NCBI GenBank assembly: GCA_001465015.1
Contig: LNEO01000301.1
Coordinates: 1 to 37,984 of the forward strand
Reading direction: 5' to 3'
Source of the DNA: Deltaproteobacteria bacterium Ga0077539
GTDB taxonomy: Bacteria; Myxococcota_A; Polyangia; Polyangiales; Ga0077539
Length of the DNA stretch: 37,984 nt
Part shown: positions 15,279 to 22,876 of the stretch, one piece after another
Layout of the letters: every line of letters begins with the position of its first letter
Position numbering within the stretch: position 1 is the first letter of the stretch
Position numbers and translations under genes: made by a program
Notes under the pieces: model-generated
What the model was told of the DNA's origin: nothing
Seen by the model: only the letters and a program-made list of their open reading frames with translations
The model's database searches: none

Positions 15279-17597
15279 TCACAAACCGAGGTTGCCCTGG
15301 TTGTCTCCGGACGTGGTGCGACTTCGATCCCCGTTGCCACCGCCAGAGCTGTTGGTGCTTCGAGATCGTTGCGACGATGTTGTTGCTGGCGATCGGGTCC
15401 TGCCGCGTCCCGCGAGCCTCGAGCCGGAGCCACTGCCGCTGTTGCGTCCGCTCACCACCGCTTGGAGCCGCGCGATCCGCGCGGCAGAGAGCCCCACTTG
15501 CCGTGTTTGCGCTGCCAGATCGAGCCCGCGCCGCAGCGACGCGAGAGCGTCTTCGCGCTGGCCGAGCAAGAGCAGCGCTTCTCCGCGCGTGAGGTGTCCT
15601 GCCGCTGTCGTCGCCGAGATCGCGATCACCCTGTTGGCCTCCTCGAGCGCCACCCGCCCGTCTCTGCGCTCGAGCGCGCGCTCTGCGCGAACGAGATGGG
15701 ACCAGAGCAAGTCCGGGTCGCGCTCGAGCGCGCGCGCGGCATAGCGATCGGCCTCCGAGTCCAGCGCGCGCCCATGCATCGTGAGCGCGAGCAGATCGTC
15801 GATCGTGGGCTCCTCGGGCGCCATCGCCGCCGCGCGACGAAGCGCCTGGATCGCCTCTTCCCAGCGCTCTCCCTGGTTGTACACCGTCGCGAGCGTCATC
15901 GTCGGAACCCACCACGAAGGCTCGAGCAGCTCTGCGCGGCGAACGGCCTGCAGCGCAGGGTCCACCTCGTGTTTGCGTGTGTGCGCCTCGGCGACGACGA
16001 CGTGCGGCGTCGCCCAATCGGGGTCCGCTGCGATCGCGGCGCGCGCGTCGGCGAGCCCCTCGTCGAGCTGCCCTCGAAGCACCTTCGCTCTCGCGCGCGC
16101 CGCATGCTCGCCGGCGATCCAACGAGCGGGCGCTCGTGAGCCTGCGGCGTCGATCGCCCTGCGAAAATCCAGCGCGGCGAGCTCCCAGAGGTCCGGCGCC
16201 CCGAGGAGCGAACGAGCCGAGCCGCGCGCGTCGTGAAACTGCGCAAACGTCCGAAGCCCCACCGTCGGCTGCGTAGCGAGCGCAGCTGCGTCGACGTTGT
16301 CCACGCGCGGGCGACGCGCGCTCGACCCCTCCATGCTCGGCGCGGACGCAGCCGCGACGCGGCTCGATCTGCCCGAGTACGCGCGAACTCCGACGAACAG
16401 CGCGAGGCCGAGGACGATGCCTCCCGCGACGGGCCAGAGCCACGGGGTCTTCGCGCCTTCGCTGGCTCTCGGAGGAAGCTCGAAGGTCGATGGCGTCGCG
16501 TTTGCTGCAGCGATGGACTGTCCGCTCGTCGCTGCGATCGCGGGCGCGGTCGAGGCGTCGAGCGGCGGCGCAGCGCTCGCGGGCGCACCTGGGTCGCGAG
16601 CGGCGCTCGCGAGCAACGCGCCTCGCATGGCGTCGGCGTTCGCGAAGCGTTGCGCGGGGTCTCTTTGCAGCGCTTGCTCGACGACCCACGCGAGCCCATC
16701 CGAGGTCGAAGGCGCGAGCGAGCGCAGCGGATGTGGATCGGTGGTGAGCTTCTGCGCGCACAGCTCGGCCATGTTGCGCGCTTCGTAGAGCGGGCGACCC
16801 GCGAGGCACTCGTAGAGCATCGCCCCGACGGCGTAGAGGTCCGCGCGCGCGTCCGGCGGATCGCCTCGGAGCTGCTCGGGCGGCATGTACATGGGCGTTC
16901 CGACGCCGAGGCCGGCTGCGGTGAGGCGCTGATCCGACCCTGAAATCACTGGGTTTCCGTCGAGGCTGACGCCCGCGACGCCGAAGTCGAGGATCTTGAC
17001 GTCCGCCGGGTTGGTCCCGCCGTCGTTCGCGCAGAGAAACACGTTGGCGGGCTTGATGTCCCTGTGGACCAGCCCCGCGGCGTGCGCGGCAGACAGCGCC
17101 TCGAGCACCCGCGCGCCGACGCGTACGGCCTCAGCGGCCGGCAGCGTCCCGCGCGCCAGGCGATCCGCGAGGGACTCGCCGCGCAGCCGCTCCATCACGA
17201 TGAACGGCGTGTCTCCGTCGAAGCCCGCGTCGAAGACCGTGACGATCGCCGGGTGTCCGAGGGTGGCCACCGCGCGGGCCTCGCGAACGAATCGAGCAAG
17301 CAACGCGCTGTCCACCGGAGTGTCGCCGGCGGACGCGACGCCGAGGATCACCTTCACCGCGACGTCGCGCTCGAGCCTCGTGTCACGCCCGAGGTACACC
17401 GCGCCCATTCCGCCGATGCCGAGCCTCGCGCGGAGCTGATAGCGCGCTGCGAGCACGCGTCCCGAGAGATCCGCCCCGCGCGCGGGTTCGGACGAAGCAG
17501 CGAGCGTCGGATCCCTCTCGAACTCCACGGCAATGGATCGTACACCGCGGGCGAGACGCACATTGGGGCGCGGGCGCGGATTCGACTGGGCGACCAT
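15279..17597 (-). CDS. Membrane Ser/Thr protein kinase with TPR-like extracytoplasmic tail
   Basis: A 772-residue Hanks-type kinase. Domain order: kinase (about 53-325) with Gly-loop GIGGMGAVYLG (60-70), catalytic Lys82 in VAVKV, HRDIKPANV (178-186), DFG (204-206) and GTPMYMPPEQ (233-242). A Pro/Ala/Thr-rich juxtamembrane linker and one membrane helix (about 385-405) follow, then a TPR-like repeat region (about 450-720). The protein ends in a Ser/Gly/Arg/Asn low-complexity tail of about 55 residues. All catalytic motifs are intact, so it should be active, phosphorylating cytoplasmic Ser/Thr targets in response to signals sensed outside. ATG 17597 has GGGA about 4 bases before it; the frame is open slightly further upstream. 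The downstream genes encode an exported protein and an ECF sigma factor. Confidence 0.92.
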   Translation of the reverse strand: MVAQSNPRPRPNVRLARGVRSIAVEFERDPTLAASSEPARGADLSGRVLAARYQLRARLGIGGMGAVYLGRDTRLERDVAVKVILGVASAGDTPVDSALLARFVREARAVATLGHPAIVTVFDAGFDGDTPFIVMERLRGESLADRLARGTLPAAEAVRVGARVLEALSAAHAAGLVHRDIKPANVFLCANDGGTNPADVKILDFGVAGVSLDGNPVISGSDQRLTAAGLGVGTPMYMPPEQLRGDPPDARADLYAVGAMLYECLAGRPLYEARNMAELCAQKLTTDPHPLRSLAPSTSDGLAWVVEQALQRDPAQRFANADAMRGALLASAARDPGAPASAAPPLDASTAPAIAATSGQSIAAANATPSTFELPPRASEGAKTPWLWPVAGGIVLGLALFVGVRAYSGRSSRVAAASAPSMEGSSARRPRVDNVDAAALATQPTVGLRTFAQFHDARGSARSLLGAPDLWELAALDFRRAIDAAGSRAPARWIAGEHAARARAKVLRGQLDEGLADARAAIAADPDWATPHVVVAEAHTRKHEVDPALQAVRRAELLEPSWWVPTMTLATVYNQGERWEEAIQALRRAAAMAPEEPTIDDLLALTMHGRALDSEADRYAARALERDPDLLWSHLVRAERALERRDGRVALEEANRVIAISATTAAGHLTRGEALLLLGQREDALASLRRGLDLAAQTRQVGLSAARIARLQAVVSGRNSGSGSGSRLAGRGRTRSPATTSSQRSRSTNSSGGGNGDRSRTTSGDNQGNLGL

Positions 17598-17701
17598 CGG
17601 GTCCCAGGGGGTGTGAACGCGGTTCGTGCGGAGAGCGGCGCGTGTCCCACGCTGCAACTTCGTACGGAGAACCGCGACCGAAACACGATGGATCTACCCC
17701 C

Positions 17702-17795
17702 GGGCCCCTTGGCCTCAGCGTGGGCATCTTCTTGATTTCGACTGGAAATCAAGGAGCGAAGCGAGCGCGGTGGGCGGTCGGGATCCAAGGGGCCC
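17702..17795. repeat. Inverted repeat with inner hairpin
   Basis: GGGCCCCTTGG (17702-17712) is exactly complementary to CCAAGGGGCCC (17785-17795). Inside it, CTTGATTTC (17731-17739) and GAAATCAAG (17745-17753) form a perfect 9-bp stem with a GACTG loop. The inner stem is AT-richer than its surroundings. It lies 130-200 bp ahead of the kinase start and adjoins the larger palindrome on the right. Confidence 0.7.
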
Positions 17796-17827
17796 AGCAA
17801 CAGCGCAGCGGGCCGGGCCCCATGGCT

Positions 17828-17872
17828 CTCATCGTTACCCAAGTTGTGCGTGGGAAAATGCAGTATGAACGT
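17828..17872 (-). repeat. 45-bp intergenic motif, copy C
   Basis: On the minus strand this reads as a diverged copy of the 45-bp motif, with the last 18 bases identical to copy B. It forms the outer part of the left arm of the long palindrome and points toward the kinase gene. Confidence 0.6.
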
Positions 17873-18090
17873 GCTCGACGCACTCATGCGCATGCAACAA
17901 GTGCATGCGCATGGGCGCCGTGTGCGGCGTGGCGTCACGGGCCAGAGCGCCCGGACGCCGCAGAAGCGCTCACCATGCCCATCGTGCGACACGCCCATCG
18001 CTTCGGCGTCCGGTCGCTTCGACCGTGACGCCCCGCCGCACACGGCGCCCATGCGCATGCACTTGTTGCATGCGCATGAGTGTGCCGATC

Positions 18091-18135
18091 GCGTTCTCCG
18101 CGGATTTACCCTCGCAGAACTTGGGTAACGATGAG
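18091..18135 (+). repeat. 45-bp intergenic motif, copy B
   Basis: Matches copy A (191-235) at 38 of 45 positions and lies in the outer right arm of the palindrome. As copy A has no such palindrome around it, the 45-bp motif seems to be an independent unit. Confidence 0.65.
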
Positions 18136-18233
18136 CCCCTTGGCTCCAGACCGTCTGCTGCGCTGTTGCCGGGCCCCTCGATCGCCTGCTTGCCATGTTG
18201 GCCCCGCCGCACCCGCGGTCCGCTACGCTCTCT

Positions 18234-19115
18234 TCAATCGCTCGCCGCCGCGAGCCCGACCGCCGCGAGCGTCCTCTCGACGCCCTCTTCGAGCGTCGTC
18301 GTCGCGCGCCACTCGAGCCATCGCTCGGCGCGCTCGGTCGAGAAGCGCATCTCCGCGACGTCGCCTGCGCGCGACGACGCTGGGCCCAGCACGAGCCGTC
18401 CCCTCCGCGCGCGCTGCAAGATGCGCTCTGCCATCGATCGCACGCTGGTCGCCTCGCCTGAGGCGACGTTGACGCACTGACCGACGATCGCGTCGTGTCG
18501 CTCGAGCGCCCGCGCGAACGCCTCGCCCACGTCGTCGACGAACACGTGATCTCGCAGCTGCTCGCCGCCGTTGAGCGTCACCGCCGCGTCTTCGAGCGCC
18601 GCGCGCACGCAGCTCGCCACGAACATCATCGACGGCTGCCCGGGGCCGTACACCGTGCTCGGCCGCAGCACTGCGGCGCGCGCTCCGCGTGTCGTCAGCG
18701 CGAGGTCTGTCGCATCGCGCTTGGCTCGCCCGTACTCCGAGCGCGGCGCACGAGGGCCGTCTTCTCGGTACGGAACAGGCGCCGCGGGCCCGTACTCTTC
18801 TGCGGACCCGGCGCACACGACGGGAACGTCTCGAGCGGCTGCGGCGCAAAGCACGTTGCGCGTCCCCTCGATGATCACCTGCGTCGCGCGCTCGATCGAC
18901 GATCGCTCGCCGTACGCTCGGATGGCGGCGAGGTGGATCACCGCGTCGTGCGCAGCGATCGCGTCGCTCACCGCGGCGGGGTCGAGCACGTCGAGCGCGG
19001 CCACTCCTTCGCGGGCGCGCGCCGCCGTCGGCGACACACGAAATCGACGGCGCTCGAGCGCGCGGCGCACGGCGTCCCCCACGAACGCAGAGCATCCCGT
19101 CACGAGCACGCGCAC
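18234..19115 (-). CDS. NAD-dependent epimerase/dehydratase, probable CDP-sugar reductase or epimerase
   Basis: A 293-residue extended short-chain dehydrogenase. The N-terminal dinucleotide loop TGCSAFVG has the GxxGxxG middle Gly replaced by Ala, as tolerated in sugar-nucleotide reductases. Other family marks are HLAAI (about 63-67), a catalytic Ser region GSAEEYG, YGRAK (YxxxK) and RPSTVYGPGQ. As the last gene of the operon, after glucose-1-phosphate cytidylyltransferase and a CDP-glucose 4,6-dehydratase-like enzyme, it most likely reduces or epimerises CDP-4-keto-6-deoxyglucose. GTG 19115 begins two bases after the upstream stop; a second GTG lies at 19109. Which deoxysugar is made cannot be told from sequence. 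Confidence 0.75.
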   Translation of the reverse strand: MRVLVTGCSAFVGDAVRRALERRRFRVSPTAARAREGVAALDVLDPAAVSDAIAAHDAVIHLAAIRAYGERSSIERATQVIIEGTRNVLCAAAARDVPVVCAGSAEEYGPAAPVPYREDGPRAPRSEYGRAKRDATDLALTTRGARAAVLRPSTVYGPGQPSMMFVASCVRAALEDAAVTLNGGEQLRDHVFVDDVGEAFARALERHDAIVGQCVNVASGEATSVRSMAERILQRARRGRLVLGPASSRAGDVAEMRFSTERAERWLEWRATTTLEEGVERTLAAVGLAAASD

Positions 19116-19117
19116 GG

Positions 19118-20119
19118 TCAGCGACCTTCTCGGGCGCGGTACCACTCGATCGTGCGGCGAAGCCCTTCTTCCAGCGAAAACACAGGCTCCCAGCGCAATA
19201 CCGCGCGCGCCTTCTTCGCTGACAGGTACTGCCGCGCGATCTCGTTGCTCGCCTCGTTGCGCACGTCGGGGGCGAGGTCCTCGCGCCCCATCGCGCGCTG
19301 GATGATCGCGACGAGGTCCAGCACCGACACCTGTCGCTCGAGCGAGAAGTTGAACGCCTCTCCCTTGTGCGCGCGCCCCTCCATCGCCTCGGCGAGCCGC
19401 GCGTATGCGGAAACCGCGTCTTGCACGTAGAAGTAGTCGCGGATCGGGCTGCCGTCGGAGCGTACGACGGGCCGCTCGCCGCGAAGCAAGCTGCGGATCG
19501 TCCCAGGGATGATCCGGTTGAAATTCAGGTCGCCCTCGCCGAAGAGGTTGCCGCAGCGGGTGATCGAGACGGGGACGCCGTAGCTCTTGGCGTAGCTCTG
19601 AGCGATGAGATCCGCCGCGGATTTGCTCACGTCGTACGGGTGCTCTCCGCGCAGCGGCGCGGCCTCGTCGTACGGCAAGACCTCGTGCGAGCCGTAGGCT
19701 TTGTCGCTGGACGCGAAGATCACACGGGTGACCGTGCGCGAGGAGCGTGCGGCCTCGAGGACGTTCCACGTTCCGCGGACGTTGGCCTCGAAGGTGCTGC
19801 GGGGGCTTCGGTTGGCGGTCCCGACGATCGTCTGGGCCCCGCAGTGAAACACCGTGTCGATCGCGTACTCGTTGACGGTGCGCTCGAGGGTCGCGTCGTC
19901 CTCGAGCGCGCCGCGCACGACGGTGACCTCTCGCTCGAGCGACAGCTCCGCGAAGCGCGTCTTGGGAACGCCGTCTCGCACCAACGCCACCACCTCGGCG
20001 CGCGCGTCGACGAGGGCGGCACACAAATTCGAGCCGAGCAGCCCAGTCGCGCCCGTCACGAACACCGGTCGATCACGCCAGAAGCGAGCGTCCAGCGCGA
20101 CCACGCTCCGACGATTCAC
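19118..20119 (-). CDS. rfbG: CDP-glucose 4,6-dehydratase-like enzyme
   Basis: A 333-residue extended SDR. FWRDRPVFVTGATGLLGS (13-30) matches the FWxGKxVxVTGxTGxxGS start typical of RfbG. The Ser-Asp-Lys triad element is SSDKAYG (137-143), with YDVSK (162-166) the catalytic Tyr/Lys. GGxxTIV, RCGNLFGEGDLN and IRDYFYVQDAV also fit. The reaction expected is CDP-glucose to CDP-4-keto-6-deoxyglucose using bound NAD. GDP-mannose or dTDP-glucose dehydratase are alternatives, but the cytidylyltransferase directly upstream argues for CDP-glucose. GTG 20119 overlaps that gene's TGA (GTGA), the usual junction in this operon; the frame is open further upstream. Confidence 0.8.
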   Translation of the reverse strand: MNRRSVVALDARFWRDRPVFVTGATGLLGSNLCAALVDARAEVVALVRDGVPKTRFAELSLEREVTVVRGALEDDATLERTVNEYAIDTVFHCGAQTIVGTANRSPRSTFEANVRGTWNVLEAARSSRTVTRVIFASSDKAYGSHEVLPYDEAAPLRGEHPYDVSKSAADLIAQSYAKSYGVPVSITRCGNLFGEGDLNFNRIIPGTIRSLLRGERPVVRSDGSPIRDYFYVQDAVSAYARLAEAMEGRAHKGEAFNFSLERQVSVLDLVAIIQRAMGREDLAPDVRNEASNEIARQYLSAKKARAVLRWEPVFSLEEGLRRTIEWYRAREGR

Positions 20120-20913
20120 CAGGTCTTCCACGGCGCTGCCCCCTTTTGCCAAAGCGCTTCGAGCATTTGCAGATCGCGCATCGTGTCCATGCACTGCCAG
20201 AACCCGTCGTGTCGATGCACCGAGAGCTCGCCGTCTCTCGCAGCGCGCTCGAGGGGCTCTCGCTCGAGCGTGCAGCCGTCGTCCTCGCGCAGGTAGTCGA
20301 CGAAGCGCGGCTCGCACAGAAAGAACCCGCCGTTGATCCGCGACTCGTGCGTCTGGGGCTTCTCGCTGAACTCGCGCACGAGGTCGCCCTCGCAGATGAG
20401 CTCGCCGAACCGCGCTGGAGGTCGCACTCCCGTCACGGTGATCGCCGTCTTGGTGCGCTCGTGAAGAGCGCTCAGCGCGCCGAGGTCCACGTCGCTCACG
20501 CCGTCGCCGTAGGTGAGAAAGAAGCGCTGTCCCTGGAGGTACTTGCGCGCCGCGCGCGCGACGCGGGCCCCGGTCAGCGCGTGCTCGCCGGTGTCCACGA
20601 GGGTGACCTGCCACCCTTCGGCGTCGTGAGAGTCCTGGTGAACGGTCACTGCGCGGCGGCTGCCGAGCGTCACGGTGACGTCTCGCGAGCGCTCGTCGTA
20701 GCGAAGAAACCAGTCCTTGATTTGCTCGCCCTTGTATCCGAGGCAGAGCACGAAGCGTCGCGCGCCGTGCTGCGCGAAGTGCTTCATGATGTGCCAGAGG
20801 ATCGGGCGTCCGCCGACCTCGATCATGGGCTTGGGGCGAAACTCGGTCTCTTCGCGCAGGCGCGTCCCCTTGCCGCCGCAGAGGATCACGACCGCGGGTG
20901 TCTCAGCGCTCAC
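20116..20913 (-). CDS. rfbF: Glucose-1-phosphate cytidylyltransferase
   Basis: A 265-residue nucleotidyltransferase of about the usual family length. CGGKGTRLREET (12-23) is the CTP-binding loop, PKPMIEVGGRPILWHIMKHF follows, then GYKGEQIKDWF, TLVDTG, and the metal-binding YGDGVSD. INGGFF, FWQCMDT and APWKTW at the very end are hallmarks of RfbF. Reaction: glucose-1-phosphate plus CTP to CDP-glucose and pyrophosphate, in the cytoplasm. This is the first committed step of CDP-deoxysugar synthesis for LPS or exopolysaccharide. GTG 20913 overlaps the TGA of the GT2 gene. The protein starts VSAETPAVVILCGGKG, so there is little room for an earlier start. Confidence 0.92.
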   Translation of the reverse strand: MSAETPAVVILCGGKGTRLREETEFRPKPMIEVGGRPILWHIMKHFAQHGARRFVLCLGYKGEQIKDWFLRYDERSRDVTVTLGSRRAVTVHQDSHDAEGWQVTLVDTGEHALTGARVARAARKYLQGQRFFLTYGDGVSDVDLGALSALHERTKTAITVTGVRPPARFGELICEGDLVREFSEKPQTHESRINGGFFLCEPRFVDYLREDDGCTLEREPLERAARDGELSVHRHDGFWQCMDTMRDLQMLEALWQKGAAPWKTW

Positions 20914-21965
20914 GCCATCGCCTCGGTGAAATTCGACCCGGCGGAGTCCCACGGCTGCTCTTCACCGGGCACGGCGTCGATCCAGTTCTTGCGCGGGTGC
21001 GGGCGCTTGCCGACGATGTGGCGCGCGAGGGACACCGGCGCGTAGACGGCGGCCTTGGCGAGCTCGCTCCACTTGTTGACCGATCGCCCCGCGGCGAGCT
21101 CGTAGCCCGCGATCGCCGAAAACAGCACAAACGACGGCACAAACAGCGGAAGGAGCCCGTAGATCCGCTCGGGGTTCTCTCGCCCGACGACCCAGACGAA
21201 GTACCGCGACAGCTCGTCGACGCGCGACCTGACCTCGGCGCTGAAGCGATAGTCGAGCCCGCCGGGGACGTCCTTGCGGATCTGCATCTTCGCCTCGGGG
21301 TCGTACACGAGGTACTCGCCTTCTTTCATGCGCCTCGCCAGCCGCAGAAAGAGCGAGTGTTCGTTGTGATACGAGAGCCCTTCGTCCCAGCCGCCGGCGC
21401 GGATCGCGGCGGACTTTCGGATGCTCGCGTTGCCGCCCATGAGGTAGTCGATCCCCACTTTGCGCTCGGGCATGTACGCATAGCAGCGCGGCTGCTTGAA
21501 CAACCCGTGCGAGAGCATGCGCCAGCGCCTGATCCGCGGAAACCACGGGTCCGGCGCGCGGTGCTCGGGGTCGTACACCATGAAGCCGTTGACGCCGAGG
21601 CAGTTGGGGTCTCGGTAGTTCTTCACGTGCTCGTAGAGCCATCGATCGCCGATCGGAACATCGTCGTCGTCGATGAAGGCCACGATCTCGCCGCGCGCGC
21701 GCCGAACGCCCTCGTTGGCCGCCGCGGGGCAGCCGCGGGCGGGCGTGTGCACCACGCGCACGCGAGCGTCGCTCGTCGCCAGCGCTACGTGCACGTCCCT
21801 GGCGCTCATCCCCTTGGACGAGTCGATCACGAGGACCTCGAACTGTACCCCTTGCTGCGCGAGCACCTTGTGCACGAGCGAGCGCAGCTCGTCGATGCGG
21901 TTGAACGAGCGGAGCACCACCGTCACGAACGGCTCGAGCTCATCGCCTGGATCGGACTGCGACAT
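20910..21965 (-). CDS. Family 2 glycosyltransferase
   Basis: A 351-residue GT-A fold transferase. The N-terminal strand FVTVVLRSFNRIDELRSLV and PAAANEGVRRARGEIVAFID are typical of GT2. IDDDDVP (about 97-103) is the metal/nucleotide-binding DxD region, and GGNASIRKSA and WDEGLSYHNEHSLFLRL are acceptor-site elements. A weakly hydrophobic C-terminal stretch (LPLFVPSFVLFSAIAGYELA) suggests membrane association. As first gene of the operon it likely adds the deoxysugar made by the next three enzymes to a surface glycan. ATG 21965 is chosen; ATG 21983 is in frame but falls inside a 16-bp palindrome. Neither has a strong ribosome site. Confidence 0.85.
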   Translation of the reverse strand: MSQSDPGDELEPFVTVVLRSFNRIDELRSLVHKVLAQQGVQFEVLVIDSSKGMSARDVHVALATSDARVRVVHTPARGCPAAANEGVRRARGEIVAFIDDDDVPIGDRWLYEHVKNYRDPNCLGVNGFMVYDPEHRAPDPWFPRIRRWRMLSHGLFKQPRCYAYMPERKVGIDYLMGGNASIRKSAAIRAGGWDEGLSYHNEHSLFLRLARRMKEGEYLVYDPEAKMQIRKDVPGGLDYRFSAEVRSRVDELSRYFVWVVGRENPERIYGLLPLFVPSFVLFSAIAGYELAAGRSVNKWSELAKAAVYAPVSLARHIVGKRPHPRKNWIDAVPGEEQPWDSAGSNFTEAMA

Positions 21966-21976
21966 GGCGCAAAGGA

Positions 21977-21992
21977 CTAGCATGAATGCTAG
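21977..21992. promoter_or_regulatory. Palindrome between divergent operons
   Basis: CTAGCAT-GA-ATGCTAG is a perfect inverted repeat with 7-bp arms. It sits between the GT2 gene (-) and the TrmO-like gene (+). Both outermost candidate ATGs, 21983 (-) and 21986 (+), fall inside it. This suggests it is an operator or promoter element and that real starts lie further in (21965 on minus, possibly 22004 or 22052 on plus). Confidence 0.5.
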
Positions 21993-22876
21993 CTTTCTCG
22001 CTTGTGGACGAAGCGGGCGCAAATCGCCGAGGCGCGACGCTGGATCGACTCGTGATCGAGCCGATCGGCGTCGTGCGCTCGCCGTTCGTCGAGCGGGCAG
22101 AGGCGCCCAGGCAGCCGCGCGCAGGCGAGGGCGTCGAGGCGCGGATCGAGCTGTTCGATGGTCACTCGGGCAAGGACGGCGCGAGCGTCGAGCGCGCGCT
22201 CTTCGACCTCGAGGGGTGGGAGTTTCTCTGGGTTTTGTTCTGGTTTCACAAGAACACTGGCTGGCGACCGCAGGTGCTTCCGCCGCGCAGCGACCGCCGT
22301 CGCGGGGTGTTCTCGACGCGCTCGCCGCACCGTCCCAATCCCATCGGACTCTCGGTGGTGCGGCTCGTGTCCGTCCAGAAGCGAACGCTGCTCATCGCTG
22401 GGTGCGACATGCTCGATGGGACGCCGGTCGTGGACTTGAAGCCGTACGTTCCGTGGAGCGACGCGATCCCCTCGGCGAAGACGGGCTGGCTCGCGCCTCC
22501 CGAGTACGTGCCCGACCTCGCGGAGGACGGCCGGCCCGTCGATCCCAAATCTGCGACGAGCGTTCGCATCGACCCGATCGCGAGAGCGCAGCTCGACTGG
22601 CTCGCCGAGCGCGGCGAGACCGACCTCGAAGAGCGGATCACCAACGCGCTCTCGCTCGGAACGAAAGCGCACCCCTACCGCCGAATCCAGCGCGACGGCT
22701 CGGCCCACAGGCTCGCCGTCAAAGAGTGGCGAGCTCGCTTCGAAGACCGCGGCGAAGACGGCTGCGTCGTGCTCTCGATCAAGACCGGCTACCGCAAAGA
22801 CGCGCTCGACAGCGACCCGTCGCTCGAGCTGCACCGAGCCTTCGTAGCGCAGTTCGGCCTGGAATTTATAGTATGA
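21986..22876 (+). CDS. TrmO/TsaA-like tRNA methyltransferase
   Basis: A protein of up to 296 residues in the TsaA/TrmO family. TrmO enzymes N6-methylate threonylcarbamoyladenosine at tRNA position 37. Signature elements are IEPIGVVRSPF, FSTRSPHRPNPIGLSVVRL (about 110-128) and DGTPVVDLKPYVPWSDA (about 144-160). The C-terminal extension of about 110 residues beyond this core is consistent with the longer family members. The reading frame opens at ATG 21986, inside a palindrome; GTG 22004 and especially GTG 22052, directly before the conserved start, may be the true start. Its TGA overlaps the next gene's ATG (ATGA at 22873-22876). Confidence 0.85.
   Translation: MLAFSLVDEAGANRRGATLDRLVIEPIGVVRSPFVERAEAPRQPRAGEGVEARIELFDGHSGKDGASVERALFDLEGWEFLWVLFWFHKNTGWRPQVLPPRSDRRRGVFSTRSPHRPNPIGLSVVRLVSVQKRTLLIAGCDMLDGTPVVDLKPYVPWSDAIPSAKTGWLAPPEYVPDLAEDGRPVDPKSATSVRIDPIARAQLDWLAERGETDLEERITNALSLGTKAHPYRRIQRDGSAHRLAVKEWRARFEDRGEDGCVVLSIKTGYRKDALDSDPSLELHRAFVAQFGLEFIV

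Larger units (their letters stand above)
17791..18174. repeat. Long inverted-repeat element, arms about 150 bp
   Basis: The core arms 17881-17940 and 18023-18082 are reverse complements with a single mismatch in 60 bp. Each arm contains its own perfect hairpin, CATGCGCATGCA with a 5-base loop (17885-17913 and 18050-18078). Inside the 82-bp spacer, CGGACGCCG..AAGCG (17952-17968) pairs with CGCTTCGGCGTCCG (17999-18012). Outside, the arms continue imperfectly: an 18-bp exact block at 17828-17845/18118-18135, and GCAACAGCGCAGC against its complement near the outer ends. No transposase is present. It could be a non-autonomous mobile element, a protein-binding site or a structured RNA. Confidence 0.8.
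17598..18233. other. Palindrome-rich non-coding region
   Basis: This 636-bp gap lies between the kinase start (-) and the 3' end of the epimerase gene (-). Small open frames here come from the repeats and do not look like proteins. It holds three nested sets of inverted repeats (17702-17795, 17731-17753, 17791-18174) and two oppositely oriented copies of the 45-bp motif also found at 191-235. The kinase promoter should lie in about 17600-17700, but no clear boxes are seen. Confidence 0.7.

Noticed and set aside
17881..18082. CRISPR array
   Set aside because: The repeats are inverted, only two copies exist, and there is no regular spacer or cas gene.
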